From 2-12-FULL-41-16 sp964473715 (lineage in GTDB: Bacteria; Patescibacteriota; Patescibacteriia; Magasanikbacterales; UBA922): DNA of 47,451 nt. The stretch spans positions 1 through 47,451 of the forward strand of contig CAYYQC010000002.1 of the NCBI GenBank assembly GCA_964473715.1, in the 5' to 3' direction. The position numbers were made by a program, and so were the translations under genes. Below are positions 8,559 to 15,102 of this stretch, in pieces. The stretch's first letter is position 1. Every line of letters begins with the position of its first letter. The notes under the pieces were generated by a model. The model ran no database searches. It worked only from the letters and a program-made list of their open reading frames with translations, and was not told the origin of the DNA.

Positions 8559-9296
8559 CTACTTGAAGGCTGGCACGCCGAACGACGAGTCGTGGCGCTT
8601 TGGAGCCGTGCCAAAGCCGGTGATGTGGACGTGGATTTGCACGTTCAGATTGCCGAGAGTGGCAGTACCTCTCCTCTCACCAGGATTTGCCTGATTAATC
8701 GTGTTTTGGAGCATTTGCTCCACATGTTTCCATGCTTGGACTTTGCCGAAGTGAAGGGCGGCCAGGTCCAAGACGGACTTGTACCAGTCCGGGAGCATCA
8801 TTGCAGTCCCAGCGGCCTCGTGTGTAGCGGCCTCCTCCTTGAGGCGACGGGTCATCTGGAAGAGCCAGGCGGCCAGCAGTCGTCCGTCTGAAGGCAACTG
8901 GTTGTTCAGCGGACGTGCGAATCGAGCGCGGTCAATGTGACTGAGTCTGTCTTTTGGCACGTCTTCGGGGCATGTGTATTCGCCCGTGCTCATGAGTCCT
9001 AGACACATTTCGTTGTCGATTTCGACTTCGAGCACCATGCCGTCTACAGCGTTGGCGTGTTTTGCCTCAACGCACATCCGTACGTAACCTGTCAGTTTTT
9101 CGGACCCCGTCCATCGTGGCATGTTGTCCACAGTCATGTTGTTGGTCGGGGCCGGAAGCATCTGTGGGGTAGGAGTGTGGTCCTTCTCCTCAGAAGATTC
9201 AGTGCCGGACTTCCGGCGGCGGTTGTTGACGTAGATGTAGATGCCGAGTCCTGCTGTGATGAGCAGAACCAGGATGAATAGAATTTTTCCGAGCAT
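8559..9296 (-). CDS. Cassette A: one-helix membrane-anchored protein, unknown function
   Basis: A 245-residue protein starting at MLGKILF, placed there because AGGAGG lies 8 nt upstream; an earlier in-frame start would precede this site. Residues 4-24 (KILFILVLLITAGLGIYIYV) form one transmembrane helix followed by NNRRRK, so the bulk is probably cytoplasmic. A Pro/Glu/Ser-rich linker follows, then a globular domain of unknown family (from about residue 55). GC content and codon use (CTG, GTC, CGC) are far from the AT-rich neighbours, pointing to horizontal transfer. Only the minus strand has a ribosome-binding site and a credible N-terminus. Confidence 0.8.
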   Translation of the reverse strand: MLGKILFILVLLITAGLGIYIYVNNRRRKSGTESSEEKDHTPTPQMLPAPTNNMTVDNMPRWTGSEKLTGYVRMCVEAKHANAVDGMVLEVEIDNEMCLGLMSTGEYTCPEDVPKDRLSHIDRARFARPLNNQLPSDGRLLAAWLFQMTRRLKEEAATHEAAGTAMMLPDWYKSVLDLAALHFGKVQAWKHVEQMLQNTINQANPGERRGTATLGNLNVQIHVHITGFGTAPKRHDSSFGVPAFK

Positions 9297-9318
9297 GATT
9301 GGAAACCTCCTGTTTCGC

Positions 9319-9347
9319 AAGGTGCCACAAAAAAGCCATTTTGTCAA
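9319..9347 (-). promoter_or_regulatory. Promoter-like element of cassette A
   Basis: A perfect TTGACA -35 box (minus strand, complement of 9342-9347) is followed after 17 nt by CACCTT, a poor -10. The same TTGACAAAA context occurs upstream of the genes of cassette B and of both island 2 cassettes, suggesting a shared promoter position in the wrapper. Confidence 0.4.
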
Positions 9348-9361
9348 TGTTTAAACCAATT

Positions 9362-9393
9362 AAAAAAACCGTCTTTGATAAAACGGATTTTTT
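9362..9393. terminator. Bidirectional intrinsic terminator of cassette B
   Basis: AAAAAACCGT pairs with ACGGATTTTTT around a 10 nt loop. The stem sequence differs from that of cassette A although the position and A/T flanks are kept, so the hairpin rather than its sequence is conserved. Confidence 0.8.
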
Positions 9394-9495
9394 AATCTCT
9401 TTAGCTTTTAAAAATGTTTTTAAAAACTAAGGGAGGGACTTGGGCGGCGCGGCGGGCAGCTGCACACAAGGCCCAAGGTGGTGGGGTGAAAGAGC
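9386..9495 (-). repeat. 110 bp conserved structured 3' module, copy B
   Basis: Matches copy A at 109 of 110 positions while the genes they follow are unrelated. It starts 4 nt beyond the stop codon of gene B (minus strand). It has the same AT hairpin, CTTGGGC/GCCCAAG hairpin and AAAGAGC end as copy A. Confidence 0.85.
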
Positions 9496-9499
9496 AAGG

Positions 9500-10084
9500 T
9501 TAGACATCAAGGTTTGGATCCGCGATGGTCTGTTTTGGAGGTTTTGGGATTTCGAAATCTGGAATCCATGGAATTATGTATCCGAGAACTCGAACTTCGG
9601 GGGTGACCAGTTGGCCTGACACGAACGATGCAAAAGCGTGCTCGACGAACGATTTGTACACATCGAAGTTTTTCTTGTTTGGATCAACTGCCTCGCGAGC
9701 GATCGACTGGAATTGCACGCATGCTTCACGTCCGTCAGAGTGCATGCCCCGGAAGAATTCCAGAGCACAGAGGAATGCGTTCCCAAGCGTGCGCTTTCCA
9801 ACACGCGTATTCTGGAACTTAGTCCACGAGCTTCGAATTTCCTCAATGAACCACATTTTCATGACATGTTCACTATAACGACTGGTGCTGTAGCTGTATG
9901 GCACCATAACACTGGCTGTGTCCAGTCGTTTCTGAACTTCGGTTGGAATCTCTCCTGGGCGAGTAGTGAGAAGAAGACATCGTTCACCGAACTTGTCCGG
10001 TCGATCGCGGACAAGTATGAATCCCTCGATCTGAGGACGAGCGCAGGCTTCTTTATACAGTTCCTGACGTGTTTTGTGCGACAT
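9500..10084 (-). CDS. Cassette B: hypothetical soluble protein
   Basis: A 194-residue protein started at MSHKTRQ, because GTGGAGGTGCGT gives a Shine-Dalgarno sequence at the right distance; another in-frame Met lies 4 codons earlier, before this site. No signal peptide or membrane helix. A central helical domain includes RVGKRTLGNAFLCALEFF. The C-terminus PKPPKQTIADPNLDV is Pro-rich and probably unstructured. GC-rich codons contrast with the host background. No family recognised. Overlapping plus-strand ORFs lack ribosome-binding sites. Confidence 0.75.
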   Translation of the reverse strand: MSHKTRQELYKEACARPQIEGFILVRDRPDKFGERCLLLTTRPGEIPTEVQKRLDTASVMVPYSYSTSRYSEHVMKMWFIEEIRSSWTKFQNTRVGKRTLGNAFLCALEFFRGMHSDGREACVQFQSIAREAVDPNKKNFDVYKSFVEHAFASFVSGQLVTPEVRVLGYIIPWIPDFEIPKPPKQTIADPNLDV

Positions 10085-10101
10085 ACGCACCTCCACTCAA
10101 A

Positions 10102-10130
10102 ACAATGCGCGAGAAAAACGTTTTTGTCAA
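10102..10130 (-). promoter_or_regulatory. Promoter-like element of cassette B
   Basis: TTGACA (complement of 10125-10130) is followed after 17 nt by CATTGT (complement of 10102-10107). The -35 is perfect and the -10 weak. The predicted start site lies about 10 nt before the ATG, leaving just enough room for the GGAGG site. Confidence 0.45.
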
Positions 10131-10152
10131 TAGTTAAAGAGAAAATTTAATT

Positions 10153-10182
10153 AAAAAATCCCCATAAATATGGAGATTTTTT
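10153..10182. terminator. Bidirectional intrinsic terminator of cassette C
   Basis: AAAAAATC-CCCAT and ATGGAGATTTTTT form an A/T-flanked hairpin at the same place in the wrapper as in cassettes A and B, with a different stem sequence. Confidence 0.78.
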
Positions 10183-10274
10183 AATTACCTTAGTTTTCGT
10201 GATTACAAAAACTAAGGGAGACTTGGGCGGCGCGGCGAGCGAGCGCTGCACCAAGCCCAAGGGCGGGAGAAAGA
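10175..10274 (-). repeat. Conserved structured 3' module, divergent copy C
   Basis: Related to copies A and B: an AT hairpin, here perfect (CCTTAGTTTT with AAAACTAAGG around CGTGATTAC), then the shared ACTTGGGCGGCGCGGCG and the closing CAAGCCCAAG. The inner loop differs (GAGCGAGCGCTGCA instead of GGCAGCTGCACA) but still allows a small inner hairpin. Located between the stop of gene C and its terminator. Confidence 0.75.
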
Positions 10275-10288
10275 ACGAATGAACAAGG

Positions 10289-10873
10289 TCAATCCTTGTC
10301 TGGCGGATCGGGCGTCTTGCCTGTGGTCCACTGCCCACCATCATACATGATGGTTTCGGAGCGTCTGGGCGGCTGCTTTGCAGGTGGGGTGGTCTCCTCT
10401 GGTGTCGGACGACGACGCTCGATGATAAGCTTAACGGGAGTGGTATCCCCACTGAACGTGCTTACCCCAGTCATGGGACCTTCCTCAGCCAGGTCTTCTG
10501 GTGTGAGTGGAGGTGACTTATTTACAGCCGGCATGTCGAACCGAGTGGAACCATCAGTCTTCATTTCGAGATGAACCGTCTTGGCTCGACGTGTTGGTGT
10601 GGCGTTCGGTTCGTACGCTTCAGGAGAAACGATCACCGAGGACGAACCACCAGTCTTTTTCTCCAGAGTGCTGAATGTCTCTGGCAAGATAACTGTTTCC
10701 GCACGATGCGGCCTTCGCTTCGCGGTCACGTTTGTGAGCCCCGTCTTCTTCGGCGGAGTGGGAGCGGGTTCGTCCCAATTGTCATTGAAGATTCCTTCTT
10801 CTCCGTATGAATCAGGCTTCCGCCTGATTAGACTGCGGAACCAGTCCGCGATTGCGTGAAGTACTTTGGTCAT
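10289..10873 (-). CDS. Cassette C: Pro/Thr/Arg-rich hypothetical protein
   Basis: A 194-residue protein started at MTKVLHAI, 9 codons inside the longest frame, because CTGGAGGGTCCAC supplies the Shine-Dalgarno sequence. The N-terminus (TKVLHAIADWFRSLIRRK) is a short amphipathic basic helix that could associate with the membrane. The remainder is low-complexity, rich in Pro, Thr, Glu and Arg, with repeated RRAETV/RRAKTVHLE/RRSETIMYD motifs about 50-80 residues apart. These look like short linear motifs, possibly phosphorylation or docking sites. GC-rich codon use. No family recognised. Confidence 0.72.
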   Translation of the reverse strand: MTKVLHAIADWFRSLIRRKPDSYGEEGIFNDNWDEPAPTPPKKTGLTNVTAKRRPHRAETVILPETFSTLEKKTGGSSSVIVSPEAYEPNATPTRRAKTVHLEMKTDGSTRFDMPAVNKSPPLTPEDLAEEGPMTGVSTFSGDTTPVKLIIERRRPTPEETTPPAKQPPRRSETIMYDGGQWTTGKTPDPPDKD

Positions 10874-10938
10874 GTGGACCCTCCAGATGATGTTTATCAT
10901 ATAATTGCTTAAAATTCAATAATTTAGTGCAGAATAAT

Positions 10939-10967
10939 TTGACTTTTTAGCTAAATTTAATTATATT
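10939..10967 (+). promoter_or_regulatory. Promoter of the ileS T-box leader
   Basis: TTGACT (10939-10944) and TATATT (10962-10967) are 17 nt apart and point towards ileS. The start site would be near 10974, giving a leader of about 200 nt. Confidence 0.65.
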
Positions 10968-10973
10968 TTAATC

Positions 10974-11159
10974 AACAATTTTAAAAGCGTTATACCTGCT
11001 ATCACCAGGAATCTCCCGACTTGTCGGGAAGCGCTAGAGGAAGATTGCGTGTAAAGCGCATAGAACCTCTCGGATAAGCCCGTCATGCTGTAATTAAGGC
11101 CACTTGGCAAAGTTGAGATGGTACCTCCCATTTGGGATCTCAACAGCGGTGGTTTTTTT
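10974..11159 (+). ncRNA. T-box riboswitch leader of ileS (tRNA-Ile sensing)
   Basis: The antiterminator is clear. Helix A1 is GTTGAGA (11112-11118) with TCTCAAC (11138-11144), the 7 nt T-box bulge TGGTACC is at 11119-11125, and helix A2 is TCCC/GGGA with an ATTT loop. Upstream lie hairpins CCTG/CAGG enclosing an ATC triplet (isoleucine codon, a candidate specifier), CCCGAC/GTCGGG, and AGAGG/CCTCT with an inner GCG/CGC. Seven T residues follow at 11153-11159. I could not draw a clean mutually exclusive terminator. CCAC/GTGG can extend the A1 pairing, so termination versus another mode is unresolved. Uncharged tRNA-Ile would bind the bulge through its NCCA end and raise ileS expression. Confidence 0.8.
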
Positions 11160-11180
11160 GTTTTCAAATTTCAAACGTAT

Positions 11181-14102
11181 ATGCCATATAATGCCAGTCA
11201 AAATGAAGAAGAAGTTTTAAAATATTGGGAAACTAATAAAGTTTTTGAGCGTTCAGTAAATGAACGGTCAGATAATAAACCCTATGTTTTTTATGATGGC
11301 CCGCCATTTGCGACTGGACTTCCACATTATGGCCACATTGTGGCTTCACTCATGAAAGACGCCGTACCGCGCTATTGGACGATGCGTGGATACAAAGTGG
11401 AACGTGTCTGGGGTTGGGATTGTCATGGATTGCCAATTGAAAACATTGTAGAAAAAGAATTGGGTAGTAAAAGTAAAAAAGATATTGAAGCCATGGGTGT
11501 GGCTGAATTTAATGAACGTTGCCGCAGTAAAGTTTTGGGTTATGTTGAGGACTGGAAAAAAACCGTGCGTCGGTTGGGTCGCTGGGTTGATATGGAGCAT
11601 GCGTACGTAACCATGAGTCGCGATTACATGGAATCGGTCTGGTGGGTGTTTAAACAATTATGGGATAAAGGTTTGGTGTATGAAGATTATCGCGCCATGC
11701 ATATTTGTCCGCGCTGTGAAACAACTTTGTCGCAACAAGAAGTGAGTGAAGGATATAAAGATGTCAAAGATATTTCGGTGTATGTGAAGTTTAGGGTTAA
11801 GGACAATGAGCAGTCTAAGAAATTAAATTTACCTGATAATACTTTTGTTCTTGCTTGGACCACTACACCATGGACTTTGCCGGGAAATGTGGCGTTGGCC
11901 GTTGGGGCTGAAGTTTATTATGTATTGGTAAAATCTGATGATAATTATTTTGTTGTTGCCAAAACATTAGTAGAAAAAGTATTTGCCAATAAAGAGTTTG
12001 CAGTTGAAAAAGAATTTGTTGGCAGTGATTTAGTCGGTCTCGCCTACGAACCACTCTTTGATTATTATGCTAACGATGAAACACTAAAAAATCGAGAGAA
12101 TGGTTGGAAAGTATATGCCGCGGATTTTGTCACTGATGACAGTGGCACCGGTATTGCGCACGAAGCGCCAGCCTTTGGTGCAGATGACTGGGAATTGGGC
12201 AAAAAAGTTGGTTTGCCTTTTGTGCAACATGTAGGTATGGACGGTCGATTTAAACCAGAAGTAACTGATTTTGCAGGCCTAGAAGTAAAACCAAAATCCG
12301 ATGATGATAAAGTTCGACTTGGTACAGATATTGCGGTGTTGCGATATTTGCAAGAAAATAATTTGTTTTTTGCTAAAGAAAATTTGGTGCACTCGTATCC
12401 ACATTGCTGGCGCTGTGATACTCCGCTTTTAAATTACGCCACATCATCATGGTTTGTAAAAGTAGCGGCAGTAAAAGATGAGGCTTTAAAGCAGGCTGAA
12501 AAAATAAATTGGTCGCCTGAACATATCAAAGAAGGTCGGTTTGGACAGTGGCTTGGAGGTGCGCGTGATTGGTCAATTTCGCGTCAGCGTTTTTGGGCCT
12601 CTGTAATGCCAATCTGGAAATGTGAAAGTTGTAAAGAATTCCGTGTATTTGGTTCAGCCGGAGAATTGGAAGAAGCTAGTGGACAAAAAATTGATGATTT
12701 GCACAAACATGTTGTGGATTTGGTGACGGTACAATGTAAATGCGGCGGAACAATGAAACGCGTGCCAGATGTGCTTGATACTTGGTTTGATTCTGGTTCA
12801 ATGCCATACGCGCAAATGCATTATCCATTTGAAAATAAAGCCAAATTTGAAGCCAGTTTTCCGGCAGAATTTATTGCTGAAGGCCAAGATCAAACTCGTG
12901 CCTGGTTTTATTATTTACATGTGTTAGCAACAGGTTTATTTGAAAAACCAGCTTTTAAAAACGTAATTGTCAATGGAATTGTTCTGGCCGAAGATGGTAA
13001 AAAAATGAGTAAGAAATTACAAAATTATCCAGATCCAAATGTTCTATTGGAAAAATACGGCGCTGATGCACTACGGTATTATTTGATAACTTCACCAGTC
13101 ATGCACGCAGAGAGTTTAAACTTTTCCGAAGATGGCGTGCGCGAGGCATATGGAAAAGTTGTGAATACACTGTGGAATGTGGTGGAATTCTATAAATTAT
13201 TTGCTGCGGAAAATCCAGTTGTTTCAGTCGAGTCACAGAATGTTTTGGATCAATGGATTTTGGCAAAATTGCAAAACTTAATTGCTGACGTGACCCGTGA
13301 AATGGAAGTGTATAATTTGTCCGAAGCGTCTCGTCCTGTAGCTGAATTTATTGATGAACTTTCTACGTGGTATGTGCGTCGTTCACGTGATCGATTTAAA
13401 GGTGCAGATGAGGCAGATAAAGCGACGGCATTGGCAACACTCCGTGAAGTTTTGTTGACCCTCAGTAAAGTCATGGCACCATTTACACCGTTTGTTGCGG
13501 AAAAAGTATATCAGGAAATTTCTGGGTCAACCGAAAGTGTGCATTTGGAAATGTGGCCAGAACCTAATGAGAAATTAGTAAACTCAACAGTTTTAGAACA
13601 AATGGAAGTGGTTCGTAACGTTGTGGAAATGGGCTTATCATTACGTTCCGAGGCCGGTGTAAAAGTCCGTCAGGTGCTTGGTGAATTTTATTTTACTGGT
13701 ACTGACCTTTCTCCAGAACTTTGCGTAATTGTGGCTGAAGAATTAAATATTAAAGAAGTAAAACTTGGTACTGCCGAAGGACAAAATTTTGTTACCAAAA
13801 CCGAAGGTCCTCTTATTGTTTCACTTAATACTGAAATTACCAAAGCTTTGCAAAAAGAAGGTTTATCTCGTGAATTTATTCGTACCATTAATCAAGTGCG
13901 AAAAGATTCTGGCCTAACTATTCAAGATCGCATTTCTATTTTCTATCACACAGACTCAGAAGAACTAAAACAAGCCTTATATGACTATGAATCTGACATT
14001 TTGAGTGCCGTACTTGCAAATAGTCTTACTGCTGAAAATGTAGTAGGGGAAAGTAAAGAAGTGTCAGGATACGCAGTGACAATTAAAGTTCAGAAAGTTT
14101 AA
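11181..14102 (+). CDS. ileS: Isoleucyl-tRNA synthetase
   Basis: A 973-residue class I synthetase. The HIGH-type motif is PHYGH (about 49-52) and the KMSKS-type motif is GKKMSKKL (about residue 606). A CP1 editing domain lies between them (TTPWTLPGN onward, with the DSGTGIAHEAPAFG signature). Two Cys-type pairs (CPRCETT; CWRCD; CESCKE; CKCGG) are present in the insertions, consistent with zinc binding in the long archaeal/eukaryal-like IleRS type. The start MPYNASQ is preferred over an in-frame Met 21 codons upstream, which lies within the T-box antiterminator. No strong Shine-Dalgarno sequence is seen. Confidence 0.96.
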   Translation: MPYNASQNEEEVLKYWETNKVFERSVNERSDNKPYVFYDGPPFATGLPHYGHIVASLMKDAVPRYWTMRGYKVERVWGWDCHGLPIENIVEKELGSKSKKDIEAMGVAEFNERCRSKVLGYVEDWKKTVRRLGRWVDMEHAYVTMSRDYMESVWWVFKQLWDKGLVYEDYRAMHICPRCETTLSQQEVSEGYKDVKDISVYVKFRVKDNEQSKKLNLPDNTFVLAWTTTPWTLPGNVALAVGAEVYYVLVKSDDNYFVVAKTLVEKVFANKEFAVEKEFVGSDLVGLAYEPLFDYYANDETLKNRENGWKVYAADFVTDDSGTGIAHEAPAFGADDWELGKKVGLPFVQHVGMDGRFKPEVTDFAGLEVKPKSDDDKVRLGTDIAVLRYLQENNLFFAKENLVHSYPHCWRCDTPLLNYATSSWFVKVAAVKDEALKQAEKINWSPEHIKEGRFGQWLGGARDWSISRQRFWASVMPIWKCESCKEFRVFGSAGELEEASGQKIDDLHKHVVDLVTVQCKCGGTMKRVPDVLDTWFDSGSMPYAQMHYPFENKAKFEASFPAEFIAEGQDQTRAWFYYLHVLATGLFEKPAFKNVIVNGIVLAEDGKKMSKKLQNYPDPNVLLEKYGADALRYYLITSPVMHAESLNFSEDGVREAYGKVVNTLWNVVEFYKLFAAENPVVSVESQNVLDQWILAKLQNLIADVTREMEVYNLSEASRPVAEFIDELSTWYVRRSRDRFKGADEADKATALATLREVLLTLSKVMAPFTPFVAEKVYQEISGSTESVHLEMWPEPNEKLVNSTVLEQMEVVRNVVEMGLSLRSEAGVKVRQVLGEFYFTGTDLSPELCVIVAEELNIKEVKLGTAEGQNFVTKTEGPLIVSLNTEITKALQKEGLSREFIRTINQVRKDSGLTIQDRISIFYHTDSEELKQALYDYESDILSAVLANSLTAENVVGESKEVSGYAVTIKVQKV

Positions 14103-14129
14103 GCTTTTGCTTTGGTTGAGTTTTGTGTT

Positions 14130-14149
14130 AGACAATGTTTATTGTCTAC
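14130..14149. terminator. Hairpin between convergent ileS and GNAT genes
   Basis: TAGACAAT pairs perfectly with ATTGTCTA around GTTT. There is no good U-tract on either strand, so termination efficiency is doubtful, but the position between convergent genes fits a terminator. Confidence 0.4.
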
Positions 14150-14159
14150 TGGACTTACT

Positions 14160-15101
14160 TTATTCTGGTATATACGCGTAATTTTCTGGATAGACAAAAA
14201 CGTTTTGTGGAGAGGCGGTAAAATACCATTTATCTTTCCAACCATAGGCACCGGTAAAGCAATCGAGCGTAGTTGCTCCACAGTCAATAGCATTTTGAAT
14301 ATTTTTAATATTAGCGTAAGTGCTAAAACCCTTTAATTCACTGTCTGGATCAATGCCTGTGTTTACATACGCATAGGATCCTTGATACAAAAATGCTAAG
14401 GAAACTGCGATAACTTTGTCCCCATGATAAAAGGTGAGAAGTTCGGTCTGAAAATTTGGTAAGTTTACATGTGAGCGATAAATTTCTTTATGAAATGGGC
14501 GACAGATAAAAGAAGAATTATCACCAAACATTTTATTGGTAAACTCAAAAAGTAATTCCAGATCAGCCAAGTTATTTTTTACAAGGCTAAGTGGTTCTTG
14601 TTCAAAACGGCGGATTTTTTTACCAAGAGTCCGACGCGTTTCACCATGATCAGCGTATTTATCTGCAAAATAATCCTCATAGGTTTTATACCCTGTGAGT
14701 GGTAAAGTGTATTTATAATCTTTAAGTGGAAGCGCAGAACTAACTGGGTCAGTATTTTTAATATACTGTAAATACACAGGTTGGTTCAAGGTTTTAAGAT
14801 GTGCGTAGAATTCTTCGGTCACCTCGGTTTGAGTTTCTGGTGAAAGTAACAGTCGATTATCTTCCATGTAATCTCCACCAAAAAATTCTAAGGCTTTACC
14901 GTCTTTGCTCAATTGCAAAGGCCATGCGCCAATTATTTTTCCACTATTTTCACCTACAATAAAATGTATGGGATTTTTTTGATATGTATTAAATGACATT
15001 CTATAATCCCAGGAATCAAAAATAGTTTCTTGTGGACAAAGTGCGCGCCATATTTTTTCCGCTTCAACTAATTCATTAACCACGCGAAAAGATAAGGACA
15101 T
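14160..15101 (-). CDS. GNAT-superfamily acyltransferase (BioF2/CelD-like)
   Basis: A 313-residue protein with the two-lobed arrangement of BioF2/CelD or FemX-type N-acyltransferases. An N-terminal lobe contains IIGAWPLQL, followed by a basic linker (RRTLGKKIRRFEQE near 155) and a C-terminal GNAT-like lobe (DKVIAVSLAFLYQGSYAYVN, then GATTLDCFTGAYGWKDKW). Enzymes of this kind transfer acyl or aminoacyl groups to amines. It follows the tandem ATP-grasp gene by one base, so the two probably act in one pathway making an amide-containing metabolite or modified peptide. Substrate unknown. Confidence 0.72.
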   Translation of the reverse strand: MSLSFRVVNELVEAEKIWRALCPQETIFDSWDYRMSFNTYQKNPIHFIVGENSGKIIGAWPLQLSKDGKALEFFGGDYMEDNRLLLSPETQTEVTEEFYAHLKTLNQPVYLQYIKNTDPVSSALPLKDYKYTLPLTGYKTYEDYFADKYADHGETRRTLGKKIRRFEQEPLSLVKNNLADLELLFEFTNKMFGDNSSFICRPFHKEIYRSHVNLPNFQTELLTFYHGDKVIAVSLAFLYQGSYAYVNTGIDPDSELKGFSTYANIKNIQNAIDCGATTLDCFTGAYGWKDKWYFTASPQNVFVYPENYAYIPE

Positions 15102-15102
15102 A

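Noticed and set aside
8463..8891. Plus-strand open frames opposite the GC-rich genes (also near 9525-10150, 10296-10860 and 27565-30631)
   Set aside because: They lack ribosome-binding sites, contain low-complexity Arg/Ser or Val-rich translations, and cross the conserved 3' module. The minus-strand genes have Shine-Dalgarno sequences, signal peptides or membrane helices.
8415..10900. Insertion sequence or transposon with its own transposase
   Set aside because: None of the three proteins has DDE, HUH or Ser-recombinase motifs, and no target-site duplication is apparent.
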